From: an uncultured Eubacterium sp.
GTDB lineage: Bacteria; Bacillota_A; Clostridia; Lachnospirales; Lachnospiraceae
DNA: 64,000 bases
Direction: 5' to 3'
NCBI GenBank assembly: GCA_910589045.1
Contig: CAJUSH010000009.1
Location: 1 to 64,000 of the forward strand
The notes beneath the pieces are model-generated. The model saw only the letters and a list, made by a program, of their open reading frames with translations, was not told the origin of the DNA and did no database searches. Position numbers and translations under genes: made by a program. Positions 33,546-41,653 of the stretch are shown one piece after another. Position 1 is the stretch's first letter. Each line of letters begins with the position of its first letter.

Positions 33546-35978
33546 TTAACGCATATTATATCCGTAATCAATCGAGAAATTGTACAGATGATAAGCATTC
33601 TGCTCGATCATATAGCAGAGGAATGTATCATCCTCGTAGTAGACCCGCATCTCATTCGGGTACATGCTCCGGAAGGTTTCTGCCCACTCATTCATGCGGG
33701 ACATAAGAATCCAGCGGTCCTCACCCATGTACGAGACAATGCCGGCCTTGTCCGGGAGCGCGTGCGCCGCCCCCTCCTTCGAAATTTTCTGTCCGCTGTT
33801 CTCATACGGAACGGAATAGTCCAGCGGGACCTTCTCCACGAAAAAATATACCCTGCGCGTCGGAAGCGTGAGCATGCTGATGCCGCCGGTAAACTCCATC
33901 TCCTGCAAAAAGGTGAGCAGCTCATAATGATAGCCGTGGTCCTCACCCATACGCGTCTCGTCGTTTGCCGAAACAATGGTCCAGGTTCCGTCCGGGTTGT
34001 CCCGTATGATGTTCGTCAGACACGTCACCGCGCCGTTTGTCTGAAAACGTGCCACCGGCTGGGGCCGCTTGTACGCCCCCGACTGCACCAGCAGCACCGC
34101 GCAGGCAAAAAACGCTCCAAGGGACGCGGCATTCATCACGATACGCATCCCCCTCCACTTCCACATGCCAAACAGAAAATACAGCATGCCATCCAGCGCC
34201 ACAACCCAGACCAGCGGGATCGCGTAAGCCAGATAAACGCTGCTTCGCGACGCATCCATCAGCTGAGGCAGGCCAAAGGCTGACGAGGAGAGCAGAAGCA
34301 TCATCAAAATCTCATAGACAGCCACCGAGACCAGCATAAATGCGTGATCAAATTTGCGCGCGAGCAAAAACAGCGGCGCCATCACAAAGCAGGCAAGGAC
34401 TGCAAGGTAAACGAGCACACTCATCCCCTTCGCCCCCTCGTCAAACTCGTAGAGCCGAACCGTCTGGTCAATCTGTCCCCACACCCAAAGCAGCTCCTTT
34501 TTCAGGTCCGCAAGACTTTTTTTCGGCTTCTTTTCCGGCTCCGGCTTCTCCTCTCCTGCCGTATCCCCGCCGGGCGGTGAATCCCCGGTATAGCCTTTCT
34601 TGATGACCTCCCCCTTCTCCTCCTCGCTCATGCCCTCCGAATCGATCGGGTAATATACGGTGGCCCCGTCGCTGAGCTCATCCATGTAGGCGAGCGTACC
34701 GTCCTCCATCTCCACGATCGGCGCACCGATGGGCATACCGTTCTCGTCAAACTCATAGCGTGAGTGGGATATCGGCTCCGGGTTTTCATCCGCCGGCATA
34801 ATAACGCTCATGGCCCAGCGCAGGGAGCCCTCCAGACGCGTACCCGTCACATAGGCGAACACCAGCGGGAGCAGCGCGATAAACAAGCCGAGAAAGCAGG
34901 TCTGCACCACCCTGCCGAAATATTTCGGGCGCACAAACCGCACAAAATACCCGCAGGCAATGCCGACGCAGAAAATACCAAGGATCATCGTCCCGTAAAA
35001 ATGTACGGCGAAGGTCATGGAGAAATTCATCGCAAAGCCCATCAGATAGTACTTAGACACCGGCTTTTCACGCCAGCCCTTTAGCTCCTCCTTTTTGATC
35101 CGGAAAAACTCAAACGCAAAATACACCGCCGGCAGAATATAGAGCATCCCGAACTCCTGCGGCAGCGACGCGTAGTAACGCTTGTACGACTCAAAATAAA
35201 AACCGCCCACAGCGAACACGACCGGTCCGAAATAAGGCAGATACCGGCTCTTGCACACCCCCTTTAAAAACATCAGGAGAATCATGTGAAGCCAGAACAC
35301 CTGTATCAGCCAGAACACACGCAGAAGCACGTAGGTATCCAGCCCGAACACCGCGTGGATAAAGTAGACGATATTGTGAAAGCCGAAGGGATACACGCCG
35401 CCCACAAAAATATCGTTCTGGCCCATATGGTTGATCCAGTAATTGTGCACCGGGACGTCGGACATGGCATAGCCGAAGCCCGTCACCAGCTCCTGCCCGT
35501 AAAAGCCCAGCACCACCGCCGCCGTCAGCGCCAGAAACACGCAGTCCATAAAATGCGCGCCCACGCTGCGCGCCGCAAAACGGATGCACCGGCCAAGCCG
35601 CGACAGCAGAAGCTTCAAGCTGCGGCGCAGCCAGTTTTTCAGGCCAAAGCTGCCGCGGATCACGCGTCCCAGCTGCTGCCTGTGATATGCAAGCGTCTCC
35701 CCCACAGGAATTTTGCGCACCTTCAGATACCCCGCCGCCGCCGGGACGGCCACCGCGGCGGCAAGCGTGGCGGGGTACGAAATATGCAGAAGCTGCAGCA
35801 CATACACTACATTGATGAGATAGAAATTGCCCACCGAAAAGTAAAAGAAAAACCGGGTCACTGCCCGGCAGTCCTTCATCCTCGGGAAAAGGACCAGCGC
35901 AGGGAGCGCAATCGTCAGGCCGGAATACGCAAAAAAAGCAAACAGCCATTGCATGACCGTAAGCCGTACCATCGACAT
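33546..35978 (-). CDS. Large polytopic membrane protein of the Pel-type operon
   Basis: 810 residues from ATG 35978 (a GTG nine bases earlier is possible; AAAGGCGG precedes both). About 13 hydrophobic helices in the first 650 residues are interrupted by a long hydrophilic loop at about 400-480 (EEEKGEVIKKGYTGDSPPGGDTAGEEKPEPEKKPKKS), and the last 160 residues form a soluble extracytoplasmic domain. The arrangement resembles GT-C-type membrane glycosyltransferases or O-antigen-ligase-like proteins (a YGQELVTGFGYAMSDVPVHNYWINHMGQ loop follows an early helix), but I cannot name the family. It lies between the PelE-like and DUF2194 genes and so probably takes part in polymer export or modification. 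Confidence 0.75.
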   Translation of the reverse strand: MSMVRLTVMQWLFAFFAYSGLTIALPALVLFPRMKDCRAVTRFFFYFSVGNFYLINVVYVLQLLHISYPATLAAAVAVPAAAGYLKVRKIPVGETLAYHRQQLGRVIRGSFGLKNWLRRSLKLLLSRLGRCIRFAARSVGAHFMDCVFLALTAAVVLGFYGQELVTGFGYAMSDVPVHNYWINHMGQNDIFVGGVYPFGFHNIVYFIHAVFGLDTYVLLRVFWLIQVFWLHMILLMFLKGVCKSRYLPYFGPVVFAVGGFYFESYKRYYASLPQEFGMLYILPAVYFAFEFFRIKKEELKGWREKPVSKYYLMGFAMNFSMTFAVHFYGTMILGIFCVGIACGYFVRFVRPKYFGRVVQTCFLGLFIALLPLVFAYVTGTRLEGSLRWAMSVIMPADENPEPISHSRYEFDENGMPIGAPIVEMEDGTLAYMDELSDGATVYYPIDSEGMSEEEKGEVIKKGYTGDSPPGGDTAGEEKPEPEKKPKKSLADLKKELLWVWGQIDQTVRLYEFDEGAKGMSVLVYLAVLACFVMAPLFLLARKFDHAFMLVSVAVYEILMMLLLSSSAFGLPQLMDASRSSVYLAYAIPLVWVVALDGMLYFLFGMWKWRGMRIVMNAASLGAFFACAVLLVQSGAYKRPQPVARFQTNGAVTCLTNIIRDNPDGTWTIVSANDETRMGEDHGYHYELLTFLQEMEFTGGISMLTLPTRRVYFFVEKVPLDYSVPYENSGQKISKEGAAHALPDKAGIVSYMGEDRWILMSRMNEWAETFRSMYPNEMRVYYEDDTFLCYMIEQNAYHLYNFSIDYGYNMR

Positions 35979-36028
35979 TGCCCTCACCCGCCTTTCGTTT
36001 TTTCATGTAGTTGGCTTTTACACGTTTA

Positions 36029-36976
36029 TTACGCAAAAATACGGATCAGCTCGAGCGTCTCCTGGTCGATCACGACCTCGGAGGCCCGCAGCTCCTTCAT
36101 CACCTCGAAGAAACGCTCCCTGTCCTGTGTCGTAAAATAAAGCTTCAGCCGGCTCGTGTAGGCACTCAGCATACCCGGATGCTCCCGGGCGCTGCGCAGC
36201 GCCCACTTCTCGCACAGCTCAAAGCTCCTTATTTCCAGAAGCCGCGAGCAGACCCACTCGTAGTGCATCGCCGCCAAAAGCTCCTTGTCCTTCTGGTAGA
36301 GCAGCTCACAGACCTCCTCCATCTGCAGCACAAACTTTTCCTGCTCCAGATCCGCAAACACCTGCTGCTCCAGCACATCATTCATGTACGGCAGCAGCGT
36401 ATCCACACAGGAGAAAAACTTTTCGTTCTCCTTCTTGATCTCCACATACAGCTTCTGCACCGTCGTACGGAAATTGTTCAGCTCATCCCGCAGCACCGAA
36501 GCCGCATAGTGCGCCGTCTCCGAATCGTCCCCGTCCAGCGCCAGAGAAATGGATCGCAGGGATTTTCCGATATCTCCCCGGACGACATTGAGCATCAGCG
36601 TCCGCAGGGAATCGTTGTCGCTGACCGCGATGGCCTCCTCCAGGGGCGCCATATTCATCTCCCGCTCCTCATCCGCATAGGCGAAGGTGCGCACACGCTC
36701 CTTGCTGAAAATGACGTCCGCCAGATCCACGTCGCGGTGGAAAAACAGCCAGTGAAACACCTTTCCAAGCAGCAGAAATACCGGCATGAGCGCCGGACAC
36801 AAAAGAATCGCGGCGGTTTTGATCACCACGCTCTCGGGCGAGCCCACCCTCATCTCCTCCCCGGTGCCCCTTTTGGCACGGTAACGGAGAAGACCATAGA
36901 CGAGATAAATCACCGCAATCACCGTATTCAAAATGATCAGAAGCCCAAAATCCCTGACGCGCATCATCGGTCTCAT
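36029..36976 (-). CDS. PelE-like membrane protein
   Basis: 315 residues. Two hydrophobic segments lie near the N-terminus (LLIILNTVIAVIYLVYGLL; AAILLCPALMPVFLLLGKVFHWLFF), followed by a helical, TPR-like cytoplasmic region (LRTLMLNVVRGDIGKSLRSISLALDGDDSETAHYAASVLRDEL). This two-helix plus helical-repeat layout and the position directly after the PelD-like gene (four-base overlap) match PelE, the partner of PelD in the synthase complex. The sequence itself is diverged, so the call depends on architecture and order. Confidence 0.75.
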   Translation of the reverse strand: MRPMMRVRDFGLLIILNTVIAVIYLVYGLLRYRAKRGTGEEMRVGSPESVVIKTAAILLCPALMPVFLLLGKVFHWLFFHRDVDLADVIFSKERVRTFAYADEEREMNMAPLEEAIAVSDNDSLRTLMLNVVRGDIGKSLRSISLALDGDDSETAHYAASVLRDELNNFRTTVQKLYVEIKKENEKFFSCVDTLLPYMNDVLEQQVFADLEQEKFVLQMEEVCELLYQKDKELLAAMHYEWVCSRLLEIRSFELCEKWALRSAREHPGMLSAYTSRLKLYFTTQDRERFFEVMKELRASEVVIDQETLELIRIFA

Positions 36977-39156
36977 AAATCCATCTCCTCGACGACACGG
37001 CTGGTGTAGCCCGCCTCATTAAAACGATTCAGCACATAGGCCGCGTCGGTATTGCTCGTATTCGAGAGCAGCGCGTAAAGCCCGCCGTCCCTGAGCTGTC
37101 CAAGGAAGTCGCTCTGGCGCATCAGGCGTGCAAGCGCACTGCCCGCCTCCTGCACCCTGCCATCCTCTACCTCCACATGGATAAAGGCGCACTCGGTAAG
37201 CCCCTTGCGCCATGCCACCAGATAGGCGCTCGCAAGGGCGGTAAAGGCCTCGGTGCCGAGAATGTTTGTCCCCTGCAGATAGCGCTGCTCCTCCAGCGCC
37301 GCCAGATAACGGTTCGCACGGACAACGGCATTCTGGATCAGATAGCCGATGATGACGAGCATGTTCGCCTGCCCGAGCGTCATGCGCTCCCAGGGAATAC
37401 CCCAGACCATGAGGATCAGCTGCATCTCCTCCTCCGAGTAAATGGCGTTCGCCATCAGCGGATAGCGCTCGTCCATCTCGCGGTTGATAAACACCTTGCG
37501 GTTCTGCAGGCACTCGTTCATCTTCTCGTACTTCACATACTCGATGGAGTTGCCGAGCACGCGCGCCTCCTTGCTGGTGGCGGAAAACAGCCGGGCATAG
37601 GAACGGTTCGCCACCGTGTAGATCGCCACGTCCGGGCTGTCCACCAGCTTTGAAACGACCTCCGCCGCGTAGAAAAGCACCTCCTCCGGCGCGTAGCGCT
37701 CCAGCGTGGAGGTGATCTCGTAGATCTTTCCGAAGCTGTCGTTCTGATTGATCACCTGGGTCTCCAGCACATTTTTCATGCGGACGTTGCTCTGGTTGAT
37801 ATCCTGGATATCCACGAGCTGGTCGGCCAGAAAGTCGATCTCGTGGCGGCTCTCCATCTCCAGCGTACGGATACGGTCGCGCATGTAGCCTACGGAAAGT
37901 CCCACGATAAAAAGCTGCGCGACCCACACATAGGTGCTGTAATCCAGCAGCACCTCAAAGCCGCTGCGGTCATACATCTGCCGGAAGCAGTAGCCCAGCA
38001 CCGCCAGAACCGCGGAAAACGTGGCCTGCTGCTGCCCGTAGACAACGGCAAACAAAAGGACGTAGAGCAAATAAAAATCCAGCTTGGAAAAATACTCGCT
38101 TCCCACCGCCCGGTTATTCAGCATAAAAAAAGGAATAAAGCAGACGAGATTCTCCACAAAGGGGATCAAAACCTGTATGGCCGCCCCGATTCTCCCCGTA
38201 AACCGCGAAAAAAAGCTCTCCCGTCTTGTCTGCTTCAATGCAAATTCCGGCTTATGCAGCTGCATATAGCGGACAATCCGCGGCACGATCTCCTCGATGG
38301 GATGGAAAATACGAAGGCCGAACTCCTCCGCAAAGGGGCGGCTGTTTAACACAATGCTCACATCCGGGTCCGTCTCGTCGGGCTCGACGGCGATCTCCCC
38401 CTCCTCAAACAGCTTCTGTATCAGCTCGGCCAGTGCCATCGAGCTGATGACCTCGCCGGAGGAAACGTTGTAGAGCGGCCATCTGTGCTCCCTGCGGTGC
38501 ACGACCTGGTAGATGAACTCCACCGCATCATCCACGTAGAGCATCGAAAAGCGCCTGCCCGCACTCGCCCGCAGCGTCCCGACCCGCAGTGCTTCAAGAC
38601 AAAAAGCCCCACAGATCTCATGGATATCCGAGAGGCACTTTGGGATCTCATAGATGTGGTCCATCCGCAAAATGGTCACGTCCATGCCCTTATTATAATG
38701 ATAGTTCAGACAGACCTCCTCCCCCTGCGCCACCGCAAGGGACCAGTCGTCCCCCGCCGTCACCGGCTCCATCTCCCCGATGTCGGTGGACTGTGAAACC
38801 TGGTAAACCTGTTCGCTGGAGAGGTAGATAAACTTTCCCCTGCCGATGGTCGAAAACGCGCTGATCACGTTCAGCAGGCCCGCAGCATAGGCCACCGCGT
38901 CATGCCTGCCCGGCCCGTATGAAAAATTAGTGTCGTATGCGCCCATATAAACGACCACATCCGGGCTTACGCTCTCGCAGATCTCCCTGATGCAGTCGCT
39001 GTCGTAGGGAAAGCAGTACTTCTCAAATACACTGGGATAGCGCACCATCGGATCCCTGGAGCCGGTCAGTATATAGATACGGTGACCCTCTTTTTTAATT
39101 TTCCCAACCAACGCTTCCATAAGGCTTCCGGCGCCGCCAACCAATAATATCTCCAT
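36973..39156 (-). CDS. Epimerase-like (SDR) domain fused to PelD-like c-di-GMP receptor
   Basis: 727 residues in four parts. Residues 1-300: an extended SDR/NAD-epimerase-like domain (MEILLVGGAGSLMEALVGKI, KFIYLSSEQVY, SMLYVDDAVEFIYQVV). The glycine motif is incomplete and the catalytic Y-x3-K is replaced by L140-AVA-Q144. Residues about 325-425: four membrane helices. Residues about 470-615: a GAF-like domain (YAPEEVLFYAAEVVSKLVDSPDVAIYTV). Residues about 620-720: a degenerate GGDEF domain with the catalytic motif reduced to GGLYA, but with the inhibitory-site R680-QS-D683 kept. This is the PelD layout, in which c-di-GMP bound at RxxD switches on polymer synthesis. The gene overlaps the PelE-like gene by four bases. 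Confidence 0.87.
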   Translation of the reverse strand: MEILLVGGAGSLMEALVGKIKKEGHRIYILTGSRDPMVRYPSVFEKYCFPYDSDCIREICESVSPDVVVYMGAYDTNFSYGPGRHDAVAYAAGLLNVISAFSTIGRGKFIYLSSEQVYQVSQSTDIGEMEPVTAGDDWSLAVAQGEEVCLNYHYNKGMDVTILRMDHIYEIPKCLSDIHEICGAFCLEALRVGTLRASAGRRFSMLYVDDAVEFIYQVVHRREHRWPLYNVSSGEVISSMALAELIQKLFEEGEIAVEPDETDPDVSIVLNSRPFAEEFGLRIFHPIEEIVPRIVRYMQLHKPEFALKQTRRESFFSRFTGRIGAAIQVLIPFVENLVCFIPFFMLNNRAVGSEYFSKLDFYLLYVLLFAVVYGQQQATFSAVLAVLGYCFRQMYDRSGFEVLLDYSTYVWVAQLFIVGLSVGYMRDRIRTLEMESRHEIDFLADQLVDIQDINQSNVRMKNVLETQVINQNDSFGKIYEITSTLERYAPEEVLFYAAEVVSKLVDSPDVAIYTVANRSYARLFSATSKEARVLGNSIEYVKYEKMNECLQNRKVFINREMDERYPLMANAIYSEEEMQLILMVWGIPWERMTLGQANMLVIIGYLIQNAVVRANRYLAALEEQRYLQGTNILGTEAFTALASAYLVAWRKGLTECAFIHVEVEDGRVQEAGSALARLMRQSDFLGQLRDGGLYALLSNTSNTDAAYVLNRFNEAGYTSRVVEEMDL

Positions 39157-39177
39157 AGCTTCCTTCTCTCCGTTCCA

Positions 39178-39444
39178 TCATGCGAACCGGATTCCGTTTG
39201 CGGCAAGCTGCGCGGCAAATGCCGCCGCATCCTCACGCAGCTGCTCTGCCCCAATCCCGTATTCCGCCGCAAGCCCTCTTAGCTCCTCCTCGTCAAGCCC
39301 CCTGTAAAGCGCCCCCGCAAGGGCCGCGCCTGTCTCGTTAAGCTGCAGCGGCACTACAAAATCCTCACCGGACTGTGCCATATCAATCAGCCAGAAAGTG
39401 CCGGCCGTCTCCCTGAGCTGGTAATTCCCAAGCATCTCGTTCAT
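39178..39444 (-). CDS. Stand-alone PqqD-family protein
   Basis: 88 residues. It matches the PqqD/peptide-recognition fold from end to end: LRETAGTFWLIDM (strands), VVPLQLNETGAALAGALYRGLDEEELRGLAAEYGIGAEQLREDAAAFAAQL (winged helix). In RiPP pathways PqqD binds the precursor leader and hands it to the modifying enzyme. Here it is the first gene of the Pel-type operon, 21 bases before the epimerase-PelD fusion. No precursor or radical SAM enzyme lies beside it. It may serve the PqqD-kinase system at 7.4-10.9 kb or have been taken over as a regulator in polysaccharide synthesis. The upstream 220 bases carry three hairpins. Confidence 0.88.
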   Translation of the reverse strand: MNEMLGNYQLRETAGTFWLIDMAQSGEDFVVPLQLNETGAALAGALYRGLDEEELRGLAAEYGIGAEQLREDAAAFAAQLAANGIRFA

Positions 39445-39502
39445 CGTCCCATTCCGCCGTTATCTGATAACATCCGCCGCAGTGCGGTCAGATGTTTTTG
39501 AC

Positions 39503-39613
39503 ATACAGGAACGCCAAGGCTGTTTCCTGTATCATAAAAAGCGCGGCGAACCGCGCTGTTAAACACAAACATATAGTGTCTGCACAATCGTCCATATACA
39601 ATTGTAACAGACA
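39503..39613 (-). promoter_or_regulatory. Structured leader of the Pel-type operon
   Basis: In the direction of transcription three hairpins follow one another. The first (39613-39577) pairs TGTCTG..ACAAT with ATTGT..CAGACA. The second (39557-39541) is an intrinsic terminator, AGCGCGG-TTCG-CCGCGCT followed by TTTTT. The third (39532-39503) pairs ATACAGGAA with TTCCTGTAT. The PqqD start codon lies 59 bases further on. It could be an attenuator, or simply the terminator of the upstream anti-sigma gene followed by a promoter. It does not match the GEMM c-di-GMP riboswitch consensus. Confidence 0.5.
39540..39557 (-). terminator. Intrinsic terminator with TTCG loop
   Basis: Perfect seven-base-pair stem AGCGCGG/CCGCGCT closed by TTCG and followed by TTTTTAT in the minus direction. 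It lies between the anti-sigma gene and the Pel-type operon. Confidence 0.8.
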
Positions 39614-39669
39614 TCTCACTAATTTTCCACCCCTTATATAGACATTTTTCACACAAATACGGATAAAAC

Positions 39670-39685
39670 GTTACTGTTCACTCCG
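39670..39685 (+). repeat. Intergenic repeat copy
   Basis: GTTACTGTTCACTCCG, identical in its first 15 bases to the copies at 1151 and 1181. Confidence 0.65.
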
Positions 39686-39694
39686 CAACCGGCG

Positions 39695-39723
39695 GCGGGG
39701 AAAAAATCCACGTTTTTCCCCGC
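39695..39723 (-). terminator. Hairpin past the anti-sigma gene
   Basis: GCGGGGAAAAA pairs perfectly with TTTTTCCCCGC around seven bases. It lies 28 bases past the anti-sigma stop. The T-run is inside the stem rather than after it, so it may stop transcription or only protect the transcript end. Confidence 0.5.
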
Positions 39724-39751
39724 ACATCCGCACATTTCCCAACAGCAGGCA

Positions 39752-40366
39752 CTATTCCACAACTATATAGCGCCCCGCATTCTCCGGCTCATCCACTGTT
39801 TTTTCAAAGTCAAAATCTCCACCGCCGTTATCCCGGATCGTAAAGTAAACCAGCTTCCCGCCATCCCTGACAGCGACTCTGCACACACCCTCAGAATCAA
39901 AGAAATCCGTAATATCGATCTCCAGCTTCTTATCATAATAATAGAGCTTCACCGCCTCCGTGTCCGTATAGATGACCTCATCCGTAAGCTCCCCCAAAAC
40001 CTCCTTTGCCGAAAGCGTCCGCTTCCTCCCGGAGTCATCTATGACCATGCCTCCCGCTACAAATTCTCTCTGCTTTCCCTCCGAATCCGTGAAGGTATAT
40101 TGATAGCTGTCCGCTCCCCAGGCACTTCCGGTAACTTCTACCTCTTCCCCGTGAAACCACATGGTAAGCCTTTCCTGTATATTGCCAACATCCGCCGCAT
40201 AGGCAGCCGTCATGCTGCCGAACAATATCGCCGCGGCTGCGCCTGCCGCCAATACCTTTTTCGTATATGCACGTTTTCTTTTTTCCATATCCGTTACCTC
40301 CAAAATCATATCATCGGAGGCATGCAGCACCGAAAATGCCTGCTTGTACCTTTCCTTATTCGTCAT
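39752..40366 (-). CDS. Probable anti-sigma factor
   Basis: 204 residues. A short N-terminal cytoplasmic region (about 1-35) is followed by one membrane segment (KKVLAAGAAAAILFGSMTAAYA, about 36-57) and an extracytoplasmic domain of about 145 residues rich in beta strands and Tyr. This is the layout of anti-sigma factors that hold an ECF sigma factor at the membrane. The start codon lies inside the end of the sigma gene (11-base overlap), so the two are co-translated, as expected for a sigma/anti-sigma pair. No zinc (ZAS) motif is visible. The signal sensed is unknown. Confidence 0.85.
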   Translation of the reverse strand: MTNKERYKQAFSVLHASDDMILEVTDMEKRKRAYTKKVLAAGAAAAILFGSMTAAYAADVGNIQERLTMWFHGEEVEVTGSAWGADSYQYTFTDSEGKQREFVAGGMVIDDSGRKRTLSAKEVLGELTDEVIYTDTEAVKLYYYDKKLEIDITDFFDSEGVCRVAVRDGGKLVYFTIRDNGGGDFDFEKTVDEPENAGRYIVVE

Positions 40367-40838
40367 GTGCCCATTCCTCCTTTAATGCTTTTCTGAGCAT
40401 CCCGCGTCCCCGGGAAAGCCGGGTCTTTACGTTGCTCTCCGTTAATTTCAGAGCCGCAGCAATCTCATGAATGGAAAAATCCTCATAATAGTACAGATGT
40501 ATGACGATACGGTATTTTTCCGGCAATCCCATCACCGCCTCGAACAGCTCCTGATCCTGTGGTGTTTCAAACGCCAATGTCCCCATATATTCCTCCAGCG
40601 GCTGCTTATGCTGCCGCCAGAAGGAACGACTGACATTTTTTGCCCTGTTAATTGCCACCCGTATCAGCCAGGCACGAATATGCTGTTCATTTTCAAATTT
40701 CTTTCCTGTTAAATAATACTGTAGAAACGTATCCTGGACAACGTCATCTGCATCTGCCGCATTTTTACATACATGAAAAGCAACGGCAAACAAATTGTCA
40801 CGATAACGCTCAACCAGCTCATTGATTGGCTGCTTCAT
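40356..40838 (-). CDS. ECF RNA polymerase sigma factor
   Basis: 160 residues; GAGGAT precedes the ATG. Region 2 reads ELVERYRDNLFAVAFHVCKNAADADDVVQDTFLQYY with the conserved DDVVQDTF; region 4 reads GLPEKYRIVIHLYYYEDFSIHEIAAALKLTESNVKTRLSRGRGMLRKAL, a clear helix-turn-helix. It is a group 4 (extracytoplasmic-function) sigma factor. It is followed by its presumed membrane anti-sigma factor with an 11-base overlap. A TAACC motif around 40915 on the minus strand and a GTAT about 17 bases later could be an autoregulated ECF promoter, but the match is weak. Target genes cannot be told; the downstream Pel-type operon is a possible one. Confidence 0.93.
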   Translation of the reverse strand: MKQPINELVERYRDNLFAVAFHVCKNAADADDVVQDTFLQYYLTGKKFENEQHIRAWLIRVAINRAKNVSRSFWRQHKQPLEEYMGTLAFETPQDQELFEAVMGLPEKYRIVIHLYYYEDFSIHEIAAALKLTESNVKTRLSRGRGMLRKALKEEWAHDE

Positions 40839-40950
40839 GCGAGATCCTCATTTTCGTATTTTCAGTTATGCTTGAAAGGCCCTTCACTAAAAATACAAAT
40901 GAGCCGGGAAAAAGGTTACAGAAATGCAGGAAAAATTTTTCGCCTCAGGC

Positions 40951-41598
40951 TCAGATATGGAAGCACTTTCGGATATCACTGCGCTTTCCCAGCACCAGCA
41001 TCGTGCTCTCCCCGTCCAGGCGGGTGTCCGGCTCCGTCGTAAGCGTCATCTTCCCCTCCCGCTTCATGCCAAGGATATTCAGATTGAATTTCTTTCGGAT
41101 ATCCAGCTGCGCAATCGTCTTTCCCAGCCATTCCTTCGGCACTTCCACCTCGAAAATGCTGTAATCCTGGTCGATCTCAATATAGTCCGCGATGTGGTCA
41201 GCCGTGTAACGGATGGCGGCCCAGCTCGCAAGCTGACGCTCCGGATAGAGCACCTCGTCTGCGCCGTTGCGCTGCAAAAACTTCGCGTGGATATCCCGGG
41301 ACGCCCGGCTCACGACAAACCGTGCACCCAGCTCCTTGAGCAGTGAGGTCGTCTCCAGCGAGCTCTGGAAGTCGTTTCCGATGGCGACGATGCACAGATC
41401 GAAGTCCCGCACCCCCAGACACTTTAAAAACTCCTCGTTGGTGCTGTCACCGATCTGTGCGTTGGTGACGTAAGGCATGAGCGCCTCAACCCGCTCCTCG
41501 TTTTTGTCCACGGCCAGCACCTGGTGCTCCAGCTCGTTCAGCTTCATTGCGACATGTTTCCCAAAACGGCCTAAGCCGATCAACAACACTGATTTCAT
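40951..41598 (-). CDS. ktrA: KtrA/TrkA-type potassium uptake regulator
   Basis: 215 residues. The N-terminal RCK domain begins KSVLLIGLGRFGKHVAMKLNELEHQVLAVDKNEE (nucleotide-binding GxGxxG with an acidic residue at the end of strand 2), and the C-terminal TrkA_C domain begins about residue 130 (YIEIDQDYSIFEVEVPKEWLGKTIAQLDI). It is the cytoplasmic, ATP/ADP- and c-di-AMP-responsive gating ring of a potassium transporter. It follows the ktrB-like gene by 55 bases on the same strand. Confidence 0.94.
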   Translation of the reverse strand: MKSVLLIGLGRFGKHVAMKLNELEHQVLAVDKNEERVEALMPYVTNAQIGDSTNEEFLKCLGVRDFDLCIVAIGNDFQSSLETTSLLKELGARFVVSRASRDIHAKFLQRNGADEVLYPERQLASWAAIRYTADHIADYIEIDQDYSIFEVEVPKEWLGKTIAQLDIRKKFNLNILGMKREGKMTLTTEPDTRLDGESTMLVLGKRSDIRKCFHI

Positions 41599-41653
41599 CG
41601 TTTTTCTTCTCCTTCATAAATCATCCGGTACAAAACGGTTTACGTTTCCCCGG

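Noticed and set aside
39441..39656. A 71-codon minus-strand frame whose stop overlaps the PqqD start by four bases
   Set aside because: It runs through the intrinsic terminator and both flanking dyads, has no ribosome binding site and looks non-coding in composition. The ATGA overlap is probably chance.
39440..39740. c-di-GMP riboswitch upstream of the Pel-type operon
   Set aside because: Expected from biology, but the conserved GEMM-I/GEMM-II sequence blocks are not present; only hairpins are seen.
40890..40920. ECF-type autoregulatory promoter upstream of the sigma factor
   Set aside because: A TAACC and a GTAT motif are spaced about right, but the match is too weak to list as a feature.
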